This document shows positions 1 through 8,703 of a stretch of 30,734 nt of DNA, in pieces. The DNA is taken from positions 1-30,734 of IMG/VR virus record IMGVR_UViG_3300043431_000068; one strand, given 5' to 3'. The translations under genes and the position numbers were made by a program. The notes under the pieces were generated by a model that saw nothing but the letters and a program-made list of their open reading frames with translations, had not been told where the DNA came from and did not search any database. Origin of the DNA: a virus. The first letter of the stretch is position 1, and each line of letters starts with the position of its first letter.

Positions 1-3000
1 AGCTCTGGGCCCGGAACTTTTCCAGTAAAGAATTGATAAATACCTGTAATGCTCTTTGGAATATCTTCACCAAAAAGCTTCTTAAGCATGTTAGCCATTG
101 ACTGAGTTTCAACCAGAAGCCCGGCTTCCTCAAACTGCTTGCCAGTTGGGGCTTCAATTCCGTAGTTAGCGAACTCTTTACCAAGAGTTGTAAGGTCTGG
201 TAGCGAACCTCCATGTAGCGTTAGCGGGATCTGTAGCTCATAAATTTTGTTAAGCAAGAAAGCAACGTCTTGCAACTGGTCTACATAAGTTTGCTCGTCG
301 CCTTTTTGCTTGTCTTCACCGATGCCAAGCTGTTCCATGCGCTTAATAAGGTTTGGAAGAATCTGTGTATTGGATTCATTGTCTTCAACTAGACCAACAC
401 CCTTAGCGGCTCCACGAGTGAATCGAGTTCCTGACTCTGGATCTTTTGGCGGAACAACCATGCCAAACATGAGGCCTTCGGATTGTGGCACAACAGCTGG
501 AACGTTAGGGTTACCAGCAGCGCGACCTTCAGATTCGACACCAAAAGCTGCGGATGCGCCAACTGCGTAAACCATTGCGCGCTTACCAGGCTTTGCAGGC
601 TCTCCGTCCTTTGCTGGCGTCGGGTTTAACCCACCACTGTGCTCAATGTCAAGGGCGATAAGAAGATCATCTTGGCTTTCGGCAAGTTTTTTAAGCTTGT
701 CAGCAAGCTCCTTGTTTCTTTTAGCAACTTCTTCTTCGCCCCTGAGAACAAAACCTGTTTCCGCACTGCCTGGTTTTCCAGGCTTCTTGTCCTGAGCTGG
801 TGCTTCACGCATCTGCTTCTTAAGAGCTTCAGCCTGCTTTGTTAGACCAGCGTTTTCAAGTTCCTGAATCTTAGCAATAGCATTGACCTTAGCCTGGTCG
901 GAGTATCCTGCGTTAAACGATTCGGCAAGTGCACGACCTGCGTCGTTAAGGTCTTTCAGGCGTTTCTGCGCACCAACAATTACACCCTCAGCGGCGTCAT
1001 CAGCGGCGTCAATAAAGTATTGTGCTGGAGAGTTTCGACCGATCTGTTCGTCAAAGCCATCACCAAGAGCCTGGCCCATGTCAGCACCAGCTTGGCCAAT
1101 CTCACCTTCTTTAGCTGATAAGCCTTGAGTTAAGCCAGCAACAACATCCGAAGCAACTCCTGGGTCAAGCTGAAGAAGCTCATTAGGGTCGTATCCAGGG
1201 ATGAGTTCAACAGGTCGCATCAAGTCTTCTAGTTCAAACTTATACAAGTCCTCGCCCAGGTTAGGGTTAGCTGAAGGCTTTTCTCTTTCAGCGTTGAAAG
1301 CTCTAGGGTTTGGTCGATCACCCATCTGTTTCTTAGCCTGGTCAACAGACCATTTAAGAACCGGACCATTCTTTAAATCTTTAAAGCTTGGGGTTTGGCT
1401 GGTTAGGTCAATGTCATCAACATAGCCTGATAGAATTTCAGAAATCCAGTTATTAAACTTCTGGCGCACAGCCTTGATTTGGTCACCCATCGCAATTGGG
1501 GTCCCCTCGTCCCCAGCGAACTCTCCAGACTCCAACTGCTTGACAAGAGTTTCTTCAACTCTTTCATATTCGCTTTGGAAATATTCTGCAAAAGGCTTTG
1601 CGGCATCAAAGACTGCTGAATCAAAAACGTCTTCGCTAGCTCCACCAAACTTTGCGGTTGCCTCTGTGAGCACAGAAGATTCTCTCATCCACTGCTGGCG
1701 GTCGCGCTCGTTGAAACCCATTCTCGAAGGGTCTTGAGAAGCATCATACATGTTTCGGTAGCTTGCCATCTCGCCACGCGAGTAAGGCCCGCCGTTTGCG
1801 GCTGTAGTGGTTCCCTTTTCTAGGGCTGCGTCAACCTGTGGCAAAGCCTGTGTAATGTCACCAATCATTAGACGCTGAGTGTGCTTAGCAATGTATTGGA
1901 AGAAGGCGTCGCGGTTCTTTACAAATGCTTCACCATAGGTCATTCCAATTACGTTGGAGTCGCCTTCTTTTGCGCCTTCTGGGGCTGGCTTAAATGTTGC
2001 GGCATCAAATAGTCCGCTCTTGCCAATTAGATCCTTAAAGCCACCGCCGTAAATTTTGCGGAAATCGTCTTCAAGAGATTCCAAAATCTTTTGTAAAGGG
2101 GAGAAGAGTTTAACCCCAATCTCATTTCCGCCCATGTAACTGCCAGGTGTTGAACCAGTAGAGGTAGAAGAAGATTCTTTACCAGTTGTTGGGTCAATAA
2201 ATTTAACTGAAGCGCTTGGTGAATAGTTGTTTTGATCAAAAAGTTTTTCAAGGGTATTCTGGTTTGGGATGTTTGAGTTCCCCATACCAAGTTTAGATAG
2301 CTGTGCCCCAGAGCTTTGAAGGTTATCTGTGAGGATTCCCATGAAAATGCCGGCCTGTTCAGCGACACCAATAAGCTTTTGAAGTCCAGGCGCAAGGTTT
2401 GCAAAGTCTTGCATGAATGAATCCCATTGGGAGTTAACTAATCTTCCAACATTAGGATCTTCTTCGCCCGGCTTAACCACAGGGTTGCGAGCGCCGTAAG
2501 TGATCTTCTGAACCATTTCCCAAAGCTTTTTGGTCATGTCCTGGTTTGGTCCAATTTGAGGAATTCCACCATTTATGTCCTGCTGTGTGTCAGAGAACCA
2601 AAGACTCGATGAACCTTTCTTCTTGCGCTTATCTTCTAAGGCGCGCTTGTCCCAAGCGTCCTGCGCGGCATTGCGACGAGCAATTTCAGCGGCGAGGTCA
2701 ATCTTTGTTAGTTCACCGCTGTATTCATCTTCAGAGCTGTAGAAAGGTTTAGGGTTTTGCTGAACGATGCCTGGGGTTGGAACGCTTCCGCGCACATTGT
2801 CTTTGTTAACAATTTTAAGCGCAACAGTTGCGTCAGTAAAAGCGCGAATAAGATCATCGGCTGCGATTGTTAAGCCACCATAGTTCGGGTCGTCTTCTTC
2901 GCCAAGTTTATTGATTGGGAAAAGACCACCGATGTAGTCAAGCGGTGCAACACCGCGACTGTTCATTCCAGTTTCAGGGTCGTAAGTTGAACCAATCTTT

Positions 3001-4799
3001 GAACCCCTTAGCCCACCGACTTCGTTGCCGAGGCTAATCATCTCAAGGATGGCCATTACAAGATCGTTTTTCTCCTGAGCTTGCTTGCGTAAAGCTTCCG
3101 CTTCGGTTGTAATGTCTGAACCAATACCAAAGTTAGAGCGCTGGTTACCTAAGTCATCAGCCCTGTTCTTGTCGTCCGCAGAATATTGCGACCTTGCAAT
3201 TGATTCTGCTTCGTCATCGTCGCGATTACTCTCTAGAACTGTTAGAATATCGCCAAGCGTTCTAGCCTGATCAATTTCACTGTCTGTTTCTTCGTTATCG
3301 GAATCTTCTTCTTCTACTCCATTAGCTTTCATCGCTTGACTTACAATGTCGCCAATGTCTTCTTTACGCACACCGATGCCGGTAAAACTGATACCGCCAG
3401 AGGTTAGCGCTGCTTCAATTTGACTTCCTAATGCAGTTGAAAACTCTGGGGTAAAGTCAGTGCTTTCAACACCAGTTTTTCCAACAGACGACCTGGTAAT
3501 TGCACCTTCGACTGTAGGTGCAGCTTCTTCAGTTAATGCTTGCAGGCCTGCTTTGCTTTTATCTTTCCGACCAGCGCTAAGAGCTTCACCAGCTAGCTTT
3601 AGCACAGAAGATTCGCGTGAGGAAATTACTGCCGCGGCTTGCTCTGCTGTGATAACATCACGCTTAACAAGCGCTTCAATAATCAAATCATTTAATGCAC
3701 CGCTAGATGGAACGCCAGACTTTTTGATTTTAGTTAAGAATGACTCGGCAACAGCCTCAGCAACCTGAGTTGTTACAGCATCCGCAACTAGCTTGTTCTT
3801 TCCATCTTTGCCCTTTGTAGGGGTAAAGCCCTGGCCAAGCGCACTAAGCGGGTCATACTGGACTAGCCCCTTCTTCTTGCCCTTGTCGAGCTTATTAGGC
3901 TTGTAGCCACTTCCAATCTCGCGTAGAGGTAATCCGGCAGATTCTAACTGTAGCTCTGCATACTCAATATACTTGATTGTTTCATCTCGCCACTCCCTGA
4001 GGTCTTTGAGTTGCTCCGCCAGTTGCTTATACTCTAGTGTGGCAGCGCCAGAATAGTTTCTCCTCAACTTTGTTGAACGAGAAGTCATAGCAGCAATTTC
4101 AGCCTCTAAACGCTTCTCTTCCTCAATGAAAGGGCTCTGCTTTTGGCGCATAGCAACAACATGCTTTTTGCGAGTTTCATTAGTCTTTGGGCCGTCGCTA
4201 GCTTTCCACTCGGCCATGGATTCGTCTTTGACCTTTTTGATCCTGCCACGGGCGGTAGCAAGTTCTTTATAGGCCAACTGAAGCGAGCCGGTAATAGATT
4301 GTAGTTCGCCACTAATGTCAAGCTGAGCCTCTGAAGGCTTCATAGACTTTAGGCGTCTATCTACCTTTTGGATTTCGGCATTCAACCGATTGGCAAGCAC
4401 AACAGGCTCGCTAGTTAGTTTACGGAACTGTGCAAGCAACTGTTGCTGAGCACCCTCGTTAAGTCCGATACCCTTTTTAATGTCTTTCATGCGACTGCCA
4501 CGAGCCGACTTTGTTTGTGGGGTCATACTGTCCCACTCGCGGCTCATGAGCTTGCCTAGCTCTTTTTGTTCTTTCTTAAGAACTTTAGAGGTTTGCCTGA
4601 CAGTATTGATTTTACTTATCATTGTGTCAAGGGACTTTGCATCATCAACGAAGTGAATTGGCACAGCCATGCCACCCAGGCGCTTCTCTAACTTCTTCTG
4701 TTCATCTAAAGCTTCCTTGCTGAACCGCTTGAAGTCGAGAAGGGCAGGCCCAGTGTCAAGACCGAGTGATATGTTAAATCTTTCGTCCGCCAAAGCCAT
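1..4799 (-). CDS. Tape-measure protein (partial, runs off left edge) with a DnaQ-like exonuclease signature
   Basis: The frame is open without a stop from the ATG at 4799 to the left edge, giving 1599 residues with the C-terminus missing. Its size, its place directly after the frameshifted tail-assembly chaperones, a charged helical N-terminal third (about 1-350, rich in Lys/Glu/Gln) and a mid-protein repeat-like Gly/Ala segment with an NSPAQYF motif near residue 1270 all fit a tape-measure protein, which sets tail length and is threaded through the tail tube. I see no strong membrane helices. From about residue 1378 the protein resembles a DEDD-family 3'-5' exonuclease: LLIALDIEHSG gives D1384 and E1386 (Exo I), LTLHGGSLPDL gives D1535 (Exo II), and LLVETQSMANML resembles the segment before Exo III. 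Exo III would lie past the edge. The ATG follows a purine-rich TAGGTAGGA. The tape-measure call is firm from context; the exonuclease call is inference. Confidence 0.85.
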   Translation of the reverse strand, partial: MALADERFNISLGLDTGPALLDFKRFSKEALDEQKKLEKRLGGMAVPIHFVDDAKSLDTMISKINTVRQTSKVLKKEQKELGKLMSREWDSMTPQTKSARGSRMKDIKKGIGLNEGAQQQLLAQFRKLTSEPVVLANRLNAEIQKVDRRLKSMKPSEAQLDISGELQSITGSLQLAYKELATARGRIKKVKDESMAEWKASDGPKTNETRKKHVVAMRQKQSPFIEEEKRLEAEIAAMTSRSTKLRRNYSGAATLEYKQLAEQLKDLREWRDETIKYIEYAELQLESAGLPLREIGSGYKPNKLDKGKKKGLVQYDPLSALGQGFTPTKGKDGKNKLVADAVTTQVAEAVAESFLTKIKKSGVPSSGALNDLIIEALVKRDVITAEQAAAVISSRESSVLKLAGEALSAGRKDKSKAGLQALTEEAAPTVEGAITRSSVGKTGVESTDFTPEFSTALGSQIEAALTSGGISFTGIGVRKEDIGDIVSQAMKANGVEEEDSDNEETDSEIDQARTLGDILTVLESNRDDDEAESIARSQYSADDKNRADDLGNQRSNFGIGSDITTEAEALRKQAQEKNDLVMAILEMISLGNEVGGLRGSKIGSTYDPETGMNSRGVAPLDYIGGLFPINKLGEEDDPNYGGLTIAADDLIRAFTDATVALKIVNKDNVRGSVPTPGIVQQNPKPFYSSEDEYSGELTKIDLAAEIARRNAAQDAWDKRALEDKRKKKGSSSLWFSDTQQDINGGIPQIGPNQDMTKKLWEMVQKITYGARNPVVKPGEEDPNVGRLVNSQWDSFMQDFANLAPGLQKLIGVAEQAGIFMGILTDNLQSSGAQLSKLGMGNSNIPNQNTLEKLFDQNNYSPSASVKFIDPTTGKESSSTSTGSTPGSYMGGNEIGVKLFSPLQKILESLEDDFRKIYGGGFKDLIGKSGLFDAATFKPAPEGAKEGDSNVIGMTYGEAFVKNRDAFFQYIAKHTQRLMIGDITQALPQVDAALEKGTTTAANGGPYSRGEMASYRNMYDASQDPSRMGFNERDRQQWMRESSVLTEATAKFGGASEDVFDSAVFDAAKPFAEYFQSEYERVEETLVKQLESGEFAGDEGTPIAMGDQIKAVRQKFNNWISEILSGYVDDIDLTSQTPSFKDLKNGPVLKWSVDQAKKQMGDRPNPRAFNAEREKPSANPNLGEDLYKFELEDLMRPVELIPGYDPNELLQLDPGVASDVVAGLTQGLSAKEGEIGQAGADMGQALGDGFDEQIGRNSPAQYFIDAADDAAEGVIVGAQKRLKDLNDAGRALAESFNAGYSDQAKVNAIAKIQELENAGLTKQAEALKKQMREAPAQDKKPGKPGSAETGFVLRGEEEVAKRNKELADKLKKLAESQDDLLIALDIEHSGGLNPTPAKDGEPAKPGKRAMVYAVGASAAFGVESEGRAAGNPNVPAVVPQSEGLMFGMVVPPKDPESGTRFTRGAAKGVGLVEDNESNTQILPNLIKRMEQLGIGEDKQKGDEQTYVDQLQDVAFLLNKIYELQIPLTLHGGSLPDLTTLGKEFANYGIEAPTGKQFEEAGLLVETQSMANMLKKLFGEDIPKSITGIYQFFTGKVPGPE

Positions 4800-4826
4800 T
4801 CCTACCTATCGAAGTGTATACACCTA

Positions 4827-5851
4827 TTATACACTATCGCGGTCGGCTAAAGACTGCAAATAATCCGACCTGGAAGGCATAGGGCCGTTGTCATAAGTGT
4901 AAGCAACAATGTAAGGATACTCCCCATAACTCTTCTTTGTGCTCTTCTTCTTCGAGTCTTTTTCGAGCCATTTATCCAGCTCAGCCTTGCCAAAGCAACG
5001 TCCAGTCTTAATCTTAAAACCAACATTGCTAGCATCTTCATTACGGCACACCCACACAGGGTTGCCACACTCATTACAAGTTTCATCCTCAAGCGTCTGA
5101 TACGCTTCTAAAAGCAAAAAATCGAACGGAACCCAAGGGTCGCTAGGCTGCTCATGGAACAGCATAGCGACCGGACGAATCCCATTCTTAACGGCAGTCT
5201 TAACTCTGACGAGATATTGGCGATTGCCCTCCCAGGTTAAGACTTCGGTAAAAAACCTGCATCCGTTAGTTGTTCAAAATAGCCACTGGCAAGAGTTAGC
5301 TTCTGCATAGTATCTGCAAGCACATCCCAAGCGTCACGAGTAAGCTGTTCACGAAGCTCATACATGTCTTCGACAGTAAAGATCTTCTCGTCAACATTGC
5401 CATTAGCGTCAGTTACACGAATAATGTTCTGCGCAACAAGGCTTGAGACATAGAACTTAACCCACTCAGGGTTGTTACCATTAGCGTCATCACGTGGGTG
5501 CTTTTCATTTGCGTCAGCCATAACCTTATCAACAATCTTCTGGCTAACGCCACGCATTGTGAAAGTAAGAGCTGATTCACGAATCTTTTTAGCCAAATCT
5601 TGTGCACGAGTGTCTAGCTCTGCACGATAATCGGCGTCAAGAAAATCATTCATCTCTTCGTCAATCTGGGCAAGGTTAAACGCAGCCTCAGCGTCAAGAT
5701 AAATTGTTACATCCTTTGTAGGGAAACCACGTCCCTTAATAACCTCACTGAGGTTAAACACTCCCTTAGCCTGAGCTTCCTTAACGATAGCAAGAGTTTC
5801 CGCTACCTGATCTGGGATCTGCTCAGTTGTTGCTGTTGTTTCTTCGCTCAT
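4827..5851 (-). CDS. Tail assembly chaperone, -1 frameshift fusion product (about 341 aa)
   Basis: Ribosomes that slip back one base at the T-TTT-TTA heptamer (5255-5249) leave the first chaperone frame just before its stop at 5237 and enter an open frame running to the TAA at 4827-4829. This gives 201 residues of the first chaperone plus about 140 new ones. The extension holds a CNEC pair, a later VWVC cysteine and a RCFG cysteine, suggesting a small zinc-binding module, and then a Lys/Ser-rich linker. An ATG at 5165 in this frame has no convincing ribosome site, so frameshifting is the better explanation. The arrangement matches the lambda G/GT type found just upstream of tape-measure genes in long-tailed phages, where both products coat the tape measure during tail assembly. 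Confidence 0.85.
5237..5851 (-). CDS. Tail assembly chaperone, unshifted product (204 aa)
   Basis: This is the shorter, more abundant member of a lambda G/GT-type chaperone pair. The start chosen is the ATG at 5851 (MSEETT), preceded by GAAAGG at a normal distance; an ATG 27 bases further upstream lacks a site. The protein is acidic and mostly helical, with a Thr/Glu-rich N-terminus and a central segment KGRGFPTKDVTIYLD of the kind seen in chaperones that bind the tape measure. It sits between the major tail protein and the tape measure, the conserved position. A 13-bp hairpin separates it from the major tail gene and may lower its expression. The frameshift heptamer lies five codons before its stop. 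Confidence 0.85.
   Translation of the reverse strand: MSEETTATTEQIPDQVAETLAIVKEAQAKGVFNLSEVIKGRGFPTKDVTIYLDAEAAFNLAQIDEEMNDFLDADYRAELDTRAQDLAKKIRESALTFTMRGVSQKIVDKVMADANEKHPRDDANGNNPEWVKFYVSSLVAQNIIRVTDANGNVDEKIFTVEDMYELREQLTRDAWDVLADTMQKLTLASGYFEQLTDAGFLPKS
5249..5255 (-). promoter_or_regulatory. Programmed -1 frameshift slippery heptamer T-TTT-TTA
   Basis: In the zero frame the codons are GGT TTT TTA CCG, so the heptamer fits the X XXY YYZ rule exactly with U-UUU-UUA, among the best-known slippery sequences. Slipping back one base gives ACC GAA GTC and leads straight into the open frame ending at 4827. The zero-frame stop follows 12 bases after the heptamer. I did not identify a clear stimulatory pseudoknot downstream. 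Confidence 0.88.
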
Positions 5852-5891
5852 TATTGCGCCTTTCGTAGAACTGCCCATTGTGGAAGTTTAA

Positions 5892-5932
5892 GGTTGGAGC
5901 GGGGCAAATGGGCGCAAGTCCCCGCTCCAACC
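5892..5932 (-). terminator. Strong 13-bp hairpin between major tail protein and chaperone genes
   Basis: GGTTGGAGCGGGG at 5892-5904 is the perfect complement of 5920-5932, around a 15-base loop. No U-run follows on the minus strand (TTAAACTTCC), so it may be a weak terminator, an RNA-processing site or a 3' stabiliser. Its place between a very abundant tail-tube protein and a low-abundance chaperone suggests control of expression ratio. Confidence 0.6.
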
Positions 5933-5945
5933 GGTCTAGTTAAAC

Positions 5946-7022
5946 TTAGTCAGTAGCCGAAACCATTACGCCAAGCTTACCCTGTGGGGCAAAGTTGACC
6001 ATGAACTTAACTGAGTCTTCGCCTTCGGTGTTGTCCATGTAAGCGTCTGCAATGAACTTGTAGACAGATACAACATCGTTGTTAGCGTAAGCGCCAGTGG
6101 CAGCCTTGTTGATTCGGGTAACTAGGTAACCCTGTGGGCGTGTGCCATCAGTCGAAGCCTTGAAAGCTTCGCGAGCGATAGCGTATGCACCAGTGGTGTC
6201 CTCTAGGTCACCTTCACGGAAGAAGGTTAGCGAACCGCTGAACTGAGCGAATCCACGAACCTGAACCTGGCCCTCGTCGATGATCGAACGGTCGTCGATC
6301 TTGTTCGAGTCCTGAGCACCAAGGTCGTAACCGTCCCAAGCAATAGCTGAGGTTAGTTCGATTCCGTCGTTTAGGATAGCAATGTCTGGACCTGCAAGGA
6401 ATGCTGATTCGTTTGTTACGTCAGCAACAGGAACCCAGGTAACCTTTACTTTACCGTTAGAGGTCGACTTTGTGCCAACGGTTGAAGCAAGAGCTGGGCC
6501 AACGCCAGCAGTTCCAGCAGCAACAGCAACGTTAACAGCAACTTCACCAGTGGTTAGGAAACGAGCGCCTAGACGCACCATCTCGCCATCACCAATAAGC
6601 TCAGTTGGGAAGTCAGTCTTCACACCGAAGATGCTGATTTCCTGAGCTGCCTCGAAGGCTGCGTCGTGCTCAAAACCAACACGCTTGATTAGGTAATACT
6701 TAACATCAGCAGTCTTGAATAGGTCGCGGAACTTGTTGTAAACCGAAGTTGCACTTAGGTTCTCGTCGCGGAAGCCATCAAGCGAAGCCTCGTAGTTGTA
6801 GTAGGTTGGGGTGGTAACATCTGCGTTGTCAACGATCGACAGCGAGTTGTCTGACTGAGATTCAGTCTGGTTTAGTGTGTAGTCGTCAGTGACGGCCTGT
6901 GAAATGTTGAACACCTTAGTAGCGTCGGTGATTTCTGTAAGGGTAGGAGCCTTCCAGTCAGCGAACGCATCTCCGGCTGCAACGTAAATACCCACATTAG
7001 GGCGTAGCATCTTAGTAGCCAT
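5946..7022 (-). CDS. Major tail (tube) protein, 358 aa
   Basis: The product should polymerise into the non-contractile tail tube. I call it from position (between the tail terminator-type gene and the frameshifted chaperones), from size, and from content: an N-terminal MATKMLRPNVGIYVAAGD strand segment, a DDYTLNQTESQSDNSL patch, and a long beta-rich body with many Thr/Val/Asp/Gly residues and few cysteines. Residues about 170-230 (alternating Ala/Gly/Val/Thr, then GKVKVTWVPVADVT) look like an inserted immunoglobulin-like segment, common in tail-tube proteins. The start has GAGGA eight bases upstream. The gene begins 3 bases after the preceding stop, so the two are one transcription unit. Confidence 0.82.
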   Translation of the reverse strand: MATKMLRPNVGIYVAAGDAFADWKAPTLTEITDATKVFNISQAVTDDYTLNQTESQSDNSLSIVDNADVTTPTYYNYEASLDGFRDENLSATSVYNKFRDLFKTADVKYYLIKRVGFEHDAAFEAAQEISIFGVKTDFPTELIGDGEMVRLGARFLTTGEVAVNVAVAAGTAGVGPALASTVGTKSTSNGKVKVTWVPVADVTNESAFLAGPDIAILNDGIELTSAIAWDGYDLGAQDSNKIDDRSIIDEGQVQVRGFAQFSGSLTFFREGDLEDTTGAYAIAREAFKASTDGTRPQGYLVTRINKAATGAYANNDVVSVYKFIADAYMDNTEGEDSVKFMVNFAPQGKLGVMVSATD

Positions 7023-7025
7023 GTT

Positions 7026-7241
7026 TTATTCCTCGTTAGTCTCGATGGTTGGGGTTTCGCCCTCTTCGGCTTCTACCTCAACAGGTATCGCCACTGGAGC
7101 TTCTTTCTTCTGCTTCTTCTCTGGCTTTGCCGGAGCTTCAGCATCTACTGGAATGAGGTTCTTTCCCAATACAGGGTTAAGAGCATAATGCGCAGGGGCA
7201 TCAATAATCTCACCAGTAAGCTTGTGTTTAAAAAGTGCCAT
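7026..7241 (-). CDS. Small Lys/Glu/Pro-rich protein of unknown function in the tail operon (71 aa)
   Basis: I do not recognise this protein. The first 35 residues (MALFKHKLTGEIIDAPAHYA and on) look like a small folded segment; the rest is low-complexity, with a Lys block (KPEKKQKKEA) followed by an acidic tail (EVEAEEGETPTIETNEE). Similar short proteins often sit just before the major tail protein in actinobacterial siphophages. GAAAGGA lies nine bases before the ATG, and the stop is 3 bases from the next start. It may be a tail-tube accessory protein or chaperone; that is inference from position only. Confidence 0.7.
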   Translation of the reverse strand: MALFKHKLTGEIIDAPAHYALNPVLGKNLIPVDAEAPAKPEKKQKKEAPVAIPVEVEAEEGETPTIETNEE

Positions 7242-7263
7242 GATGGTCCTTTCTTATCTTATA

Positions 7264-7695
7264 CTATGATACCACATCAGTATTTACGAAAAATATGAAT
7301 GTGATCTCAGAAATATATTTAATTGGTTTGATGGTGTTGTCAAATACTAGGGATCCAGCATTCGGTGCTGGAGTTAGTTCTCCAGCGTCCACCGGCTTGA
7401 AACCGGTGAGTTTGTTGAGCACAAGGTCTGCGACCTGTCGTGCTGAGCGTTCGGTTGGTCCAACACATGCGACTGTGACGTAGCTTTGCCCAAGGTCGTC
7501 ACGGACGCTGGTGATTCCTCGGCCCTGGTATGCGTGTGCGTATCCTCCGTAGATTGGCACAATAAAAGGTAGCATAGTTCCGCCACTGTATTCTAGTTGG
7601 TCGTCTGCTGGTGCTGTGTTCTCGTAGACCGACTGAGGTAGCTCACGAAGCTTTGTTGTGATCTGGTCATGCACAGCGAGGAGTGATAGAGCCAT
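7264..7695 (-). CDS. Tail terminator-like protein (143 aa)
   Basis: Length and position, directly after the gp10-like gene and before the tail-tube gene, fit a tail terminator of the lambda gpU type, which caps the finished tube and joins it to the head. An N-terminal helix (MALSLLAVHDQITTKLRELP) is followed by a beta-rich body with FIVPIYGGYAHAY and a C-terminal strand EITFIFFVNTDVVS, the alpha/beta order typical of these proteins. The ATG shares its A with the upstream stop (TAATG), so translation is coupled; AAGAAGG lies eight bases before the start. The assignment rests on synteny and fold pattern, not a clear signature. Confidence 0.65.
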   Translation of the reverse strand: MALSLLAVHDQITTKLRELPQSVYENTAPADDQLEYSGGTMLPFIVPIYGGYAHAYQGRGITSVRDDLGQSYVTVACVGPTERSARQVADLVLNKLTGFKPVDAGELTPAPNAGSLVFDNTIKPIKYISEITFIFFVNTDVVS

Positions 7696-8237
7696 TATTT
7701 AACCTTCTTGTATAGTTTGCCGAACTCTTGCATAGCGTATTTCTCCGCCACAGCTAGAGCTCTACGAGTTGCATGCATACCAACTTTGACGTTTGAGCCT
7801 GGCATTTCGGAACCATATTCTTGCATAGCAATATAATTTTTGTCTGCTGCCCAAGGGCGGAACTTTGGATTGCGCATAGAGTTTACACGCTTCTGGTATT
7901 TTGCTGATGAACGAGTGTCTCGAATACCTTTAAAGCCTGTTGGGGAAAAAGGAAAACCAAATGAAGCTTCCCACATTTTTGTTTCAGGATTCCAAACTGG
8001 TCTACTAAACTTTACGCTCTCAAACATTTTACCAGTCTCTTTACGAGCACCAAATTGGTTTCCACGCATCTTGTTAATCATCACATGCCATTGAGACCCG
8101 GTAGGTGAACCACCAAGAATATTCTTACGAGTTTCTTCCGCGCCTAGCCTTGCTGCGCGACCCATAATTCTACGGATCTTTTCGTCTTGGCTTTTAATCC
8201 AAGCTTCTGCATCGATAAGTGTTGATCTTCTAGCCAC
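7695..8237 (-). CDS. HK97 gp10-like head-tail/tail completion protein (180 aa)
   Basis: This basic protein opens with a helical segment rich in Arg/Lys (KIRRIMGRAARLGAEETR) and contains an aromatic middle with FGFPFSP and FRPWAADKNYIAMQEYGSE, then MHATRRALAVAEKYAMQEF. The segment with an aromatic-rich MQEYG-type motif and a C-terminal helix is typical of HK97 gp10-like neck or tail-completion proteins. The GTG start at 8237 follows GAGG by seven bases and overlaps the upstream stop by 8 bases, as expected in a coupled connector cluster. Confidence 0.62.
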   Translation of the reverse strand: MARRSTLIDAEAWIKSQDEKIRRIMGRAARLGAEETRKNILGGSPTGSQWHVMINKMRGNQFGARKETGKMFESVKFSRPVWNPETKMWEASFGFPFSPTGFKGIRDTRSSAKYQKRVNSMRNPKFRPWAADKNYIAMQEYGSEMPGSNVKVGMHATRRALAVAEKYAMQEFGKLYKKVK

Positions 8238-8703
8238 GGACTGGCCTCGATTCCTGATTCACCTCACAGGTAATACCGCGTGACCAAGAGTTTGAACTGT
8301 TGATTACGGATTTAACTGTGTATTGAAAACCTGTTAACAGAGGGTCTGCGACAGCACTTATGACGATTACTTCATATCCTGGGCGAATATCCGCCAGGGT
8401 GTTGTCCCAGTCTTCCATCAAATTCTTTTTAAGGTTGAAGAACATGGAAACGTCTTTGCCGGTCATTGGAATAAAGTCGTTGCTTGATTCAGAAATTGTG
8501 GACTGGCGTAGTGGCTGGATTCGTGCCCAACCTTCGTAAATGATTGCAGTTGATTCTGTCCAAGTGTTTGTTTCTGGGTCGTAAGTTTTGTCAATGGCGT
8601 TAGGTCTAATAATCTGAATGAGCGCAAGCCCCAAGCCATCCTCGACTGGAGTGTTGTGGCTTGTCCATTTAGGGTGCAAAACCGGACGAGTGTTTAGAGC
8701 CAA
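8230..8703 (-). CDS. Head closure-type connector protein (157 aa)
   Basis: The protein begins MALNTRPVLHPKWTSHN from a TTG start overlapping the end of the upstream gene by 10 bases. A beta-rich body (STAIIYEGWARIQPLRQ, then SMFFNL, then DIRPGYEVIVIS, then FQYTVKSVI) resembles small beta-barrel head-closure or stopper proteins, including DUF6093-type proteins of actinobacterial phages. The order adaptor, closure, gp10-like, terminator, tail tube is the standard siphovirus order and supports the role. The start codon is the least sure part: only a weak GTGGGA-like site precedes the TTG. Confidence 0.62.
   Translation of the reverse strand: MALNTRPVLHPKWTSHNTPVEDGLGLALIQIIRPNAIDKTYDPETNTWTESTAIIYEGWARIQPLRQSTISESSNDFIPMTGKDVSMFFNLKKNLMEDWDNTLADIRPGYEVIVISAVADPLLTGFQYTVKSVINSSNSWSRGITCEVNQESRPVRG

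Noticed and set aside
5092-5165. Independent start of the second chaperone frame at the ATG at 5165
   Set aside because: No ribosome site precedes it and the frame is open back to the slippery heptamer, so frameshift expression explains it better.
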